A stretch of 7,995 nucleotides of DNA, taken from the NCBI GenBank assembly GCA_040905305.1, contig JBBDRU010000105.1:1-7995 (forward strand). The letters run 5' to 3'. The notes under the pieces are model-generated. The model was not told the DNA's origin, ran no database searches, and saw only the letters and a program-made list of their open reading frames with translations. This document shows positions 1-5,501 of this stretch, in pieces. Numbering within the stretch: position 1 is the first letter of the stretch; each line of letters begins with the position of its first letter. Position numbers and translations under genes: made by a program. Source of the stretch: SHAN690 sp040905305 (GTDB lineage: Bacteria > Bacteroidota > Bacteroidia > Flavobacteriales_G > Salibacteraceae).

Positions 1-373
1 CCTCTTCCTGTTCAGACGAATCCTCTTCTTCAGATGTGCTTTCTCCGTCAAGGGCTTCATCGGCTTCAGCCATAGTGTGGGCGAATTTTCTTGGTGCTGC
101 AGGAACGGGCTGAGTAGCCTTAAAACTTGCCGTTAAATCTATTTCATTGCCCGATGCACCTTTTTCCACAACTACATGCCAAACATCGGTCTTAGGAATA
201 GTCAAGTCATAGGGAGAGTCTTCCTTGAACCCGCCATAATAGGTAAAGCTGATGTTATCCTTGTATTTTCGAAATTCGCGATTGTTCATTATGAGAACGC
301 GTGTGGGTTTTGAAAAATCAACAGTGATTGAACCACCTCTATTCACTTTCTTTTTGCCGTGCAGGAATTTCAT
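1..373 (-). CDS. DUF1883 domain protein, N-terminal part (cut by window edge)
   Basis: The reading frame begins at the ATG at 373 and is open to the left edge, giving 124 complete codons and no stop. The first 90 residues or so resemble the DUF1883 fold as I remember it: an MKFLHGKKKV opening, a short beta segment with RVLIMNNREFRKY, a YYGGF motif near 45-49, then PYDLTIPKTDVWHVVVEKG around 54-72, which matches the family's 'SP..L.IP..G.WHVVVDLG' pattern. From about residue 103 the chain becomes very acidic and low in complexity (EADEALDGESTSEEEDSSEQEE region), so this is probably a linker or a disordered tail before whatever follows off the edge. The function of DUF1883 is unknown to me; some family members are fused to TIR domains, but no such domain is visible here. 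No signal peptide or membrane segment is seen, so a cytoplasmic location is likely. A promoter candidate lies just upstream. Confidence 0.8.
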   Translation of the reverse strand, partial: MKFLHGKKKVNRGGSITVDFSKPTRVLIMNNREFRKYKDNISFTYYGGFKEDSPYDLTIPKTDVWHVVVEKGASGNEIDLTASFKATQPVPAAPRKFAHTMAEADEALDGESTSEEEDSSEQEE

Positions 374-384
374 GTTGTATTGGA

Positions 385-528
385 TTAGTGTTTATCAAAG
401 AAATCAATTTTTTTATTCCAATCAAACTTTCCAAATCTCATTCCTGCATCTTTAATGATTGACCTCCAACTGAAAACTTGCGTTATAAACAACTTTTCGC
501 ACTTGCTGCATCTTCTAAAACCGCTCAT
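385..528 (-). CDS. Doubtful 47-codon ORF upstream of the DUF1883 gene
   Basis: An ATG at 528 opens a frame of 47 codons ending in TAA at 385-387, only 11 nt before the DUF1883 start. The product begins MSGFRRCSKCEKLF, with one CxxC pair, and ends with IKDAGMRFGKFDWNKK and a short tail. I do not recognise it. In favour: its C-terminal part has a related peptide encoded at 2404-2436 on the same strand (KDAGMRFGKFD against KDAAMKFGKID, 8 of 11 identical). Against: it is short, no promoter is evident, the DUF1883 promoter candidate lies inside it, and the N-terminal half looks unlike a typical protein. It could be a decayed gene end rather than a working gene. Confidence 0.2.
   Translation of the reverse strand: MSGFRRCSKCEKLFITQVFSWRSIIKDAGMRFGKFDWNKKIDFFDKH
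396..426 (-). promoter_or_regulatory. Bacteroidota-type promoter candidate for the DUF1883 gene
   Basis: On the minus strand a TTTG (426-423) is followed after exactly 19 nt by TTTCTTTG (403-396). The second element matches 5 of the 6 fixed bases of the Bacteroidota -7 consensus TAnnTTTG, and the first matches the -33 TTTG at the usual spacing. Transcription would begin near 392, giving a leader of about 20 nt before the ATG at 373. The spacer is A/T rich. This is seen by eye and has not been tested against a background model. Confidence 0.5.
421..462. repeat. Short dispersed repeat, copy A
   Basis: This segment is similar to 2404-2444 in the same orientation: over 421-453 against 2404-2436 there are 28 identities in 33 ungapped positions, including the shared blocks CTTTCCAAA and CTGCATCTTT. 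The resemblance fades on both sides. Read on the minus strand both copies encode a related peptide. It may be a shared regulatory sequence, or two remnants of a duplicated gene end; the sequence alone does not decide. Confidence 0.5.
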
Positions 529-613
529 GAATAAAGTAGAATTACAACACTCACTTAGTGATCAATGGAAGTTTGTGCAATCATCGCCATCACGTCCATG
601 ACTTATTGTCAAC

Positions 614-648
614 AAAAAAAGACCCACTCACATTTCTATGAGCGGGTC
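614..648 (-). terminator. Rho-independent terminator of the blaI-M56 operon
   Basis: On the minus strand GACCCGCTCA (648-639) pairs over 10 bp with TGAGTGGGTC (630-621) around an 8-nt loop, with one G-U pair and no mismatch, and is followed at once by seven T (620-614). Read on the plus strand the stem has an A-C mismatch and lacks a T tract, so it works in the minus direction only. It lies 25 nt past the M56 stop codon. Confidence 0.9.
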
Positions 649-673
649 ATGATTACGAAAAAAAGGTCAGGTT

Positions 674-1858
674 CTAGCTTAAACTAAATTTAACCGGTAG
701 CACCATTTTTACTTTCACGGTATTTTCTTCGATCTTCCCAGGAGACCAGGCCGGCATGCTTTCCACAAATTTCAGCGCAGGTTCCTCCAATTGATCATCG
801 CTTGACTTTTCAATCGAAATATCACTCAATTTTCCATTTTCGTTTACAATGAATGAAACATAAGCGACTCCTTCAACCCCTTCTGATTTAAGCTCTTCAG
901 GATATTCAAAATGATCTTGAAAATACTGCACAAGTGCTTCATGTCCTCCAGGAAAAGCGGGAAGAACATCAACGTCTTGTGCTTGCCTTACCTCTTCTCC
1001 GCCAGATTTCATGACATTCTCTGGATTTAGAGATTTAGGATTATCAGTTGGTATGCCATGTTCGGTGCATGCGGCAACCCATAGAGCCATCGCTGTTGTC
1101 GGTACGATCAGCCCGTAAGCCCATATCGCTCTTATTGTAGATCTCTTTTTGTTCATCATAATAATTCGGTTTTTGATTAGTGAATTTGTATTAAATGCGC
1201 TTACCAAACTAAAGAGCCGGGTATCAAGCGCATGGTTTAAAATGCTGTACTGATAGTCAATTCCATATTTTTTGTGCGTTTGCTCATCGGCAATGAACTC
1301 ATGGTTTAGGCTTACCTCTTTCGCTGCAATGTGTATAAAAGGATTGAACCAAAATGCGACCCGCGCTAATGCAAAGAGCATTACATCGATGGAGTGCCAT
1401 TGTGAGCGATGAACATTTTCATGCGTCACGGCCATTTTTCTCACTGGCTCTGGTAGTTGTTTGCCCACTCTGATATGCCTGAAGAATGAGAACGCCTCGG
1501 CTTTATCGCTGGTTTCGCTTGCGATAAGGTGTTTTCTTAATTTCCAACCTGACCTAAGCAGTAAAATAAGACCGACCAAAACTCCTGTTAGGTAAATCCA
1601 TTTTATCGCACTAAAGCCGTAAGACCATTGAGGTGTATCTGACAATACCACCGACATAACCGGCAATTGCATCACTGAAAAAGCTGTTATGCTCTGAGTA
1701 CCAAAATCAGTCTCAACAAATGGAAGTATAACCGATAGTATCAATGCCAAAAGCAGGTATAACCGGTTTAGCTGGAAATATGTGAAATGCTTGAAAATGA
1801 TCAAATAGACCAAACAGAACAGCATCAAACTTAAATTTGAAATAAAAAGAGCGTTCAT
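674..1858 (-). CDS. M56 (BlaR1-like) membrane metalloprotease with TonB-like C-terminal domain
   Basis: This 394-residue protein is the likely sensor/protease partner of the BlaI repressor encoded just upstream. Hydrophobic stretches at about 2-22, 33-48, 85-103 and 241-262 suggest inner-membrane insertion. The M56 zinc site is present: HENVH at 146-150 (HExxH) and the downstream HEFIADE at 186-192, where E187 would be the third ligand. The family's mechanism, known from BlaR1/MecR1, is that a signal activates the protease, which leads to loss of the repressor. The penicillin-binding sensor domain of BlaR1 is absent; instead residues about 305-394 form a TonB_C-like domain (VEGVAYVSFIVNENGKL, SMPAWSPGK, VKVKMVLPVKF). 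The signal therefore need not be a beta-lactam and is unknown. Between them, residues 235-264 look like a lipoprotein signal ending in VAAC. The ATG overlaps the blaI stop as ATGA, which indicates translational coupling, and a strong terminator follows. Confidence 0.88.
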   Translation of the reverse strand: MNALFISNLSLMLFCLVYLIIFKHFTYFQLNRLYLLLALILSVILPFVETDFGTQSITAFSVMQLPVMSVVLSDTPQWSYGFSAIKWIYLTGVLVGLILLLRSGWKLRKHLIASETSDKAEAFSFFRHIRVGKQLPEPVRKMAVTHENVHRSQWHSIDVMLFALARVAFWFNPFIHIAAKEVSLNHEFIADEQTHKKYGIDYQYSILNHALDTRLFSLVSAFNTNSLIKNRIIMMNKKRSTIRAIWAYGLIVPTTAMALWVAACTEHGIPTDNPKSLNPENVMKSGGEEVRQAQDVDVLPAFPGGHEALVQYFQDHFEYPEELKSEGVEGVAYVSFIVNENGKLSDISIEKSSDDQLEEPALKFVESMPAWSPGKIEENTVKVKMVLPVKFSLS

Positions 1859-2235
1859 GACTTATTCTCCTTTTGACTTAACTCTTTGAGTATTTCATCC
1901 AAATCTGAAACATCAAGCTTGCGATCTTTAAGAAAAAAAGAAACCAGCTCCTTAGCAGATCCGTTAAAATAGCCTTTAAGCAAATTTGAAGCGGTAAATC
2001 GGCTGTATTCCTCTTTTGAAATCAACGGATAATATTGATGCGTCTTGCCGTAGGCTTCATAAGCGACAAAGCCCTTTTCTTCTAATATCCGCACTATTGT
2101 ACTTACCGTGTTGTATGCAGGCTTGGGTTCTTCGAATCGCGTCAGGATATCTTTCACAAAACCTCGTTCCAATTCCCATAGGTGTTGCATTACCTGCTCC
2201 TCTGCCTTGGTTAGTTGTTTTAATTTACTTTTCAT
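1855..2235 (-). CDS. BlaI/MecI/CopY-family winged-helix repressor
   Basis: The 126-residue protein is a DNA-binding repressor of the BlaI (penicillinase repressor) family, which acts as a dimer on ACTA/TAGT-type palindromes. LTKAEEQVMQHLWEL at 8-22 is the family's opening helix; KPAYNTVSTIVRILEEKGFV at 38-57 is the recognition helix and following turn; KTHQYYPLISKEEY at 64-77 is the wing and linker; residues about 80-126 are the helical dimerisation part, including ELVSFFLKD, the region near which BlaI proteins are cut. The length is normal. I chose the ATG at 2235 because the frame further upstream offers only a TTG at 2250, inside the likely promoter and operator. The gene overlaps the M56 gene by 4 nt (ATGA). 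Three half-sites upstream suggest that it represses its own operon. Its other targets are not in this window as far as I can see. Confidence 0.9.
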   Translation of the reverse strand: MKSKLKQLTKAEEQVMQHLWELERGFVKDILTRFEEPKPAYNTVSTIVRILEEKGFVAYEAYGKTHQYYPLISKEEYSRFTASNLLKGYFNGSAKELVSFFLKDRKLDVSDLDEILKELSQKENKS

Positions 2236-2239
2236 ACCA

Positions 2240-2268
2240 CAATGATACAACTAATTTTTTAGTTTCAA
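2240..2268 (-). promoter_or_regulatory. Bacteroidota-type promoter candidate for blaI-M56
   Basis: On the minus strand TTG (2268-2266, part of TTTTG) is followed after 18 nt by TATCATTG (2247-2240), matching 5 of the 6 fixed bases of TAnnTTTG. By the usual geometry transcription would start about 2237, only a couple of bases before the ATG at 2235, so the message would be nearly leaderless. The operator half-sites cover the -33 element and the spacer. Confidence 0.5.
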
Positions 2269-2273
2269 AACTA
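2249..2273. promoter_or_regulatory. BlaI operator candidate: two overlapping palindromes
   Basis: AACTAA-TTTT-TTAGTT (2249-2264) and TAGTTT-CA-AAACTA (2260-2273) are both perfect inverted repeats sharing a middle arm. The core half-sites ACTA (2250-2253), TAGT (2260-2263) and ACTA (2270-2273) recur at exactly 10 bp, one helical turn. ACTA/TAGT is the core of known BlaI/MecI operators. The position, over the promoter of the blaI homologue, fits autorepression. Confidence 0.7.
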
Positions 2274-2403
2274 AATGAGCAGTTTTACTGAAAAATAGTG
2301 ACTTATTTCAATCAAAGCTTATCACTCCATCGTCTGCTTATAATCATATTAAGGTGTTTGTTTCCACTATAAAAAAGAATCAATAAGGACTTTTTGCGTT
2401 CAG

Positions 2404-2444
2404 ATCAATCTTTCCAAACTTCATAGCTGCATCTTTGTTATTGA
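2404..2444. repeat. Short dispersed repeat, copy B
   Basis: The partner of 421-462, same orientation, 28 of 33 positions identical over the core 2404-2436, lying just before the ispH start codon. On the minus strand the frame through it reads KDAAMKFGKID and then stops (TGA at 2380-2382), but upstream that frame runs into the antisense of ispH, so it is not a believable intact gene. Confidence 0.5.
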
Positions 2445-2464
2445 ATTCAACCGGAATAGATAAA

Positions 2465-3694
2465 ATGAAACAATTCGACATTCCCAGCTTCTACAAAAGC
2501 CAATTCATTGGTCCGATAAAGCATTATCGCAAAAAGGAAGATCCAAGAAAAAAGGATTTCTCCCCTACCATTGTAGATTTCGGAGCGCTAAGCATTATTT
2601 TGGCACGGCATTTCGGTTTTTGTTATGGGGTTGAAAATGCTATTGAAATCGCGTATAAAGCCATTGAAAACAATCCTGGAAAACGCATTTTCATGCTTTC
2701 ACAAATGATCCATAACCCTGTGGTCAATCAAGATCTGCAAGACCGCGGACTATCCTTTATTCTCGACACTGAGGGGAATCAGTTAACCCCGTGGGATGAA
2801 GTAAAACAAGACGATATCGTTATTATTCCAGCATTTGGCACAACAAGAGAAACCGAAGCGTTCCTGCATGAAAAAGGCATAGAAACGGCAACCTATAACA
2901 CCACTTGTCCATTCGTTGAAAAAGTTTGGAAAATGGCTGGAAAACTAGGGTCGCAAGATTACACTATCATCATTCATGGTAAATTCAAGCATGAAGAAAC
3001 ACGAGCAACTTTTTCGCATAGTACAAGTGAGTCACCTTCAGTGGTAATAAAAGACATTGACGAAGCCAGGTTTATAGGAGATGTTATTCGAGGAAGAAAG
3101 ACTTCAGACGATTTTATAAATAAATTCAAAGGCAGAACATCAGCAGGTTTTGACCCTTCCAAACACTTAGAAAAAGTTGGTGTAATAAACCAAACGACTA
3201 TGTTGGCAAGCGAAACACACGAAATATCAGAGTATTTCAAAAACACCATGCTCGAAGAATATGGAATGGAATCGCTGAAAGACCATTTTGCCGATACCCG
3301 CGATACATTGTGCTATGCTACCAATGACAACCAACAAGCCACCTATGAATTGCTTAAACAAAATGCCGATTTAGCCATCGTTGTTGGCGGATATAATAGC
3401 TCAAACACCAGCCACTTGGTCGAATTATGCGAAACCAAGTTTGACACATATTTTGTGAATGGCCCCGAACAGTTGATCGACCCAAACACGATTCGCCATT
3501 ATCACTATCCCTCTAAAACCCATTTTACAAAAAATGGATTCTTACCCCAAAAAGACCACGTAAAAATTGTTGTTACAAGCGGAGCTTCTTGTCCTGATAG
3601 TGTTGTAGAAGCAGTAATAGATAAGCTGTTGTCTTTTTACTCAAGCAACAAAACGAAGGAAGAGGCATTAGCCAATGTAGGAATCAGCGAATAA
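2465..3694 (+). CDS. ispH: 4-hydroxy-3-methylbut-2-enyl diphosphate reductase, long type
   Basis: IspH (LytB) carries out the last step of the MEP isoprenoid pathway, reducing HMBPP to IPP and DMAPP with a [4Fe-4S] cluster in the cytoplasm. The protein has 409 residues, about 100 longer than the E. coli form, and resembles the plant and cyanobacterial type, with an N-terminal extension of about 40 residues and an insertion around 198-230. The cluster cysteines are C53 (GFCYGVENA), C148 (NTTCPFVEKVW) and C283 (DTLCYATNDNQQA). Substrate residues are visible as H83 (MIHNP), the HGKFKHEET stretch at 171-179 with E177/E178, NQTTM at 242-246 and GGYNSSNTSHL at 308-318. The ATG at 2465 is preferred to an upstream TTG at 2435, which would only add ten unsupported residues. 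No strong promoter is evident. It is the only gene on this strand, and its stop lies 11 bp inside the 3' end of cmk. Confidence 0.95.
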   Translation: MKQFDIPSFYKSQFIGPIKHYRKKEDPRKKDFSPTIVDFGALSIILARHFGFCYGVENAIEIAYKAIENNPGKRIFMLSQMIHNPVVNQDLQDRGLSFILDTEGNQLTPWDEVKQDDIVIIPAFGTTRETEAFLHEKGIETATYNTTCPFVEKVWKMAGKLGSQDYTIIIHGKFKHEETRATFSHSTSESPSVVIKDIDEARFIGDVIRGRKTSDDFINKFKGRTSAGFDPSKHLEKVGVINQTTMLASETHEISEYFKNTMLEEYGMESLKDHFADTRDTLCYATNDNQQATYELLKQNADLAIVVGGYNSSNTSHLVELCETKFDTYFVNGPEQLIDPNTIRHYHYPSKTHFTKNGFLPQKDHVKIVVTSGASCPDSVVEAVIDKLLSFYSSNKTKEEALANVGISE

Positions 3695-4406
3695 AAGGAA
3701 AATATTTATCAGGATCAGTTAGTGGACTCACAAGGGCCAGCGCGAAAGCCAATTGCTGCTCTTTATTCAGCTTTCCGGTATCAATTGCAATTGCATCGTT
3801 TGCCATAGCCAAAGGAGCAACATCTCTTGTAGTGTCTTTTTCATCCCTCATTGTGAGGTTTTTCCTTACTTCATCAGCGGTTGTGGTAATCCCATTTTCA
3901 GTCAGTTGTTGCAACCTTCTTTTGACCCGCGTATCGATATCCGCTGTTATAAAAACTTTCAAATCAGCTTGTGGCATCACCACTGTACCAATATCCCTAC
4001 CTTCCATCACTACACCCTTTTGATCGATATAGGCCTGCTGAACTCTGAGTAAATAAGTCCTAACTTCTTGGATGGCTGCCACATTACTTACTTCATTTGC
4101 CACGCGCTGGTCATTGCGAATTGCAGCTTCAATAGATTCTCCATTCATGAGTAGATCATTTGTTTTTGGATCAAACCTTAATTCCGGAGCCGTCTCTCGA
4201 AGAAATTTAGAAACGTCATTTAAGACCTCAGCCATCCCGGCTTTTAAAAAAGCATAAGTCATTCCGCGGTAAAGCGCTCCAGTATCAACCAGAGTGAAAC
4301 CGGTTGCTTTGGCTAAATCTCTCGCCAAAGTGCTCTTACCGCAGCCGGCATAGCCATCAATTGCTATGTTTATCGGTTTCAATTCAACGATTTTCTTGAA
4401 TACCAT
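3684..4406 (-). CDS. cmk: Cytidylate (CMP/dCMP) kinase
   Basis: Cmk transfers phosphate from ATP to CMP or dCMP in pyrimidine nucleotide synthesis and salvage. The 240-residue product shows the Walker A loop GYAGCGKST at 18-26, the nucleotide-binding VDTGALYRGMTYAF at 40-53, the family signature EGRDIGTVVMPQADLKVFITAD at 135-156, RRLQQL of the lid at 163-168, and the C-terminal RDEKDTTRDVAPLAMANDAIAIDT at 187-210. Nothing essential is missing. Taken from the ATG at 4406 the gene overlaps the end of porQ by 28 bp and carries nine residues before KPINIAIDG that the family does not usually have; a TTG at 4382, overlapping the porQ stop as TTGA, would give a more typical N-terminus. Either way it is translationally close to porQ and most likely cotranscribed. 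Its 3' end overlaps convergent ispH by 11 bp, and no terminator is seen between them. Confidence 0.95.
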   Translation of the reverse strand: MVFKKIVELKPINIAIDGYAGCGKSTLARDLAKATGFTLVDTGALYRGMTYAFLKAGMAEVLNDVSKFLRETAPELRFDPKTNDLLMNGESIEAAIRNDQRVANEVSNVAAIQEVRTYLLRVQQAYIDQKGVVMEGRDIGTVVMPQADLKVFITADIDTRVKRRLQQLTENGITTTADEVRKNLTMRDEKDTTRDVAPLAMANDAIAIDTGKLNKEQQLAFALALVSPLTDPDKYFPFIR

Positions 4407-5425
4407 TCGTTCAGGTTGGTAGTAACTCCAAAATGATTGGATGCTCCACCGAGGTGATAATTTGTCAATGCATACTGAATCCCAAACCGCTTGATCTTTA
4501 TGTTTGCCCCAAACGAAAACCCTACCAATGCGGGGCGTTCATTTGTCGCTAATTCAAGTCTTCTTCTGAAATTATATCCAAGCATCAGGTTGAACTTTTC
4601 TGAAGGAACAAAAGATACAGCCCCGCTTAAGTGTCTCGCAAAATTATCCAACGTTAAAGTGGGTCTGCTCACTTCTCCGGTTAACGGGTCAGTGATGGTA
4701 TTACTTATCGCATCTGCATCGTTCTCAGCTAAATCCCACTTCTGTAAATTGTTGTATTGAAAAGAAAACATTATCGGAGCATTCTCAAACTTGTTAGAAA
4801 CACCAAGGTTCATGCTCATTGGAAATGAATTAAGCTCTCCATCGGTGTAATCAATAAGCTCCATGCCAAAGTTTCTCATTACAATACCCGCAGTAAAATT
4901 GCCGGAGTTGCTGTGGTAATACCCACCCAGATCGATTGCTGCTCCGTAGGCGAAATATTGGTACATACTTGAGAAAACTTGCTTTAAGGTGGCTCCATAA
5001 GAGAAGTTGTCTTTATAAAATCGTGAGAAGGTCAAGCCTACTTCATAATCAACCACTTTGAATTGACCAATTTCATTTCCAATTTCATCGGTTTCCTGAA
5101 ACGTGCCATAATCAAAGTAGCGCAAATAAGCTGTCCCTAACCCCAGACTATCAAACATATTCCCATAGGTGACCGTTGCCTGATTGATATCTGATAAATA
5201 GTTGAGATAAGATAAGCTGACAGATTGATTCAGACTGCTATCGATAAATGCCGGGTTATCACTTACCTGACTCACATCTCCTCTGAAGGTTGCCACCTGA
5301 CTGCCCCCTAATGCCGCTGAAATTACAGAAACAGGAATATTGGTAAACCCAAACGAACTGTTTGAATTTTGAGCGTAACTCGAAAAAAACGCGAATAAAA
5401 CCAGAATGGTCAGGACATACTTCAT
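4379..5425 (-). CDS. porQ: Type IX secretion system protein PorQ
   Basis: PorQ is a predicted outer-membrane beta-barrel-like protein of the type IX secretion system, which Bacteroidota use to export proteins with C-terminal sorting signals; it has been linked with PorU/PorV/PorZ-associated surface steps. The 348-residue product starts with a signal peptide (MKYVLTILVLFAFFSSYAQ, cut probably after A18). The family's conserved opening follows: GFTNIPVSVISAALGG at 26-41, DVSQVSDNPAFI at 50-61 and LSYLNYLSDINQATVTYG at 71-88. The rest alternates short aromatic beta strands and turns, as expected for a barrel, ending in FGVTTNLNEWYS. I chose the ATG at 5425 because it starts the signal peptide directly; an ATG at 5449 adds eight residues and lies upstream of a perfect -7 element. 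The gene follows lon by 76 bp and overlaps cmk. Confidence 0.88.
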   Translation of the reverse strand: MKYVLTILVLFAFFSSYAQNSNSSFGFTNIPVSVISAALGGSQVATFRGDVSQVSDNPAFIDSSLNQSVSLSYLNYLSDINQATVTYGNMFDSLGLGTAYLRYFDYGTFQETDEIGNEIGQFKVVDYEVGLTFSRFYKDNFSYGATLKQVFSSMYQYFAYGAAIDLGGYYHSNSGNFTAGIVMRNFGMELIDYTDGELNSFPMSMNLGVSNKFENAPIMFSFQYNNLQKWDLAENDADAISNTITDPLTGEVSRPTLTLDNFARHLSGAVSFVPSEKFNLMLGYNFRRRLELATNERPALVGFSFGANIKIKRFGIQYALTNYHLGGASNHFGVTTNLNEWYSRKSLN

Positions 5426-5433
5426 AGACATTT

Positions 5434-5466
5434 CAAAAGTAATAGCCATTCAATTACGAGAAACAA
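5434..5466 (-). promoter_or_regulatory. Promoter candidate for porQ-cmk
   Basis: TACTTTTG on the minus strand (5441-5434) matches all fixed bases of the Bacteroidota -7 consensus TAnnTTTG. The nearest upstream TTG (5466-5464) is 22 nt away, slightly longer than the usual spacing, so the -33 element is weak. Transcription would start about 5431, leaving only some 6 nt before the ATG at 5425. No terminator is seen between lon and porQ, so read-through from lon is also possible. Confidence 0.4.
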
Positions 5467-5501
5467 GCCTTTTTATTTCGTTGCCTTTCAATTAAAACGT
5501 A

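Larger units (their letters stand above)
374..673. other. 300-bp intergenic region between DUF1883 and M56 genes
   Basis: The gap holds, from left to right, the DUF1883 promoter candidate (396-426), repeat copy A (421-462) inside a doubtful minus-strand ORF (385-528), a stretch of about 85 bp (529-613) in which I see nothing convincing, and the terminator at 614-648. A plus-strand frame from 455 to 601 (48 codons) also exists but has no supporting evidence. Confidence 0.6.

Noticed and set aside
252..455. Plus-strand frame of 67 codons across the DUF1883 start
   Set aside because: It lies antisense to the well-supported DUF1883 frame and its promoter; the product shows no family features.
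455..601. Plus-strand frame of 48 codons
   Set aside because: No recognisable product or promoter; it overlaps repeat copy A and the opposite-strand frame and ends just before the terminator region.
674..2235. Beta-lactam resistance sensor system
   Set aside because: The penicillin-binding domain is absent and no beta-lactamase gene is nearby, so the bla names would suggest a role that the sequence does not show.
2236..2250. TTG start at 2250 for the repressor
   Set aside because: It lies inside the promoter and operator; the conserved family sequence begins right after the ATG at 2235.
2016..2291. Plus-strand frame of 91 codons across the repressor gene and its operator
   Set aside because: It is the shadow of the intact, recognisable repressor on the minus strand; the other long frames opposite ispH, cmk, porQ and lon were dropped for the same reason.
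2430..2437. CATCTTTG as a -7 element for ispH
   Set aside because: One fixed base differs and no TTG lies 19-21 nt upstream; it is also part of the repeat. It may still be a weak promoter.
2435..2464. Upstream TTG start for ispH
   Set aside because: It adds ten residues without family support, and an ATG follows at 2465 directly before the recognisable N-terminus.
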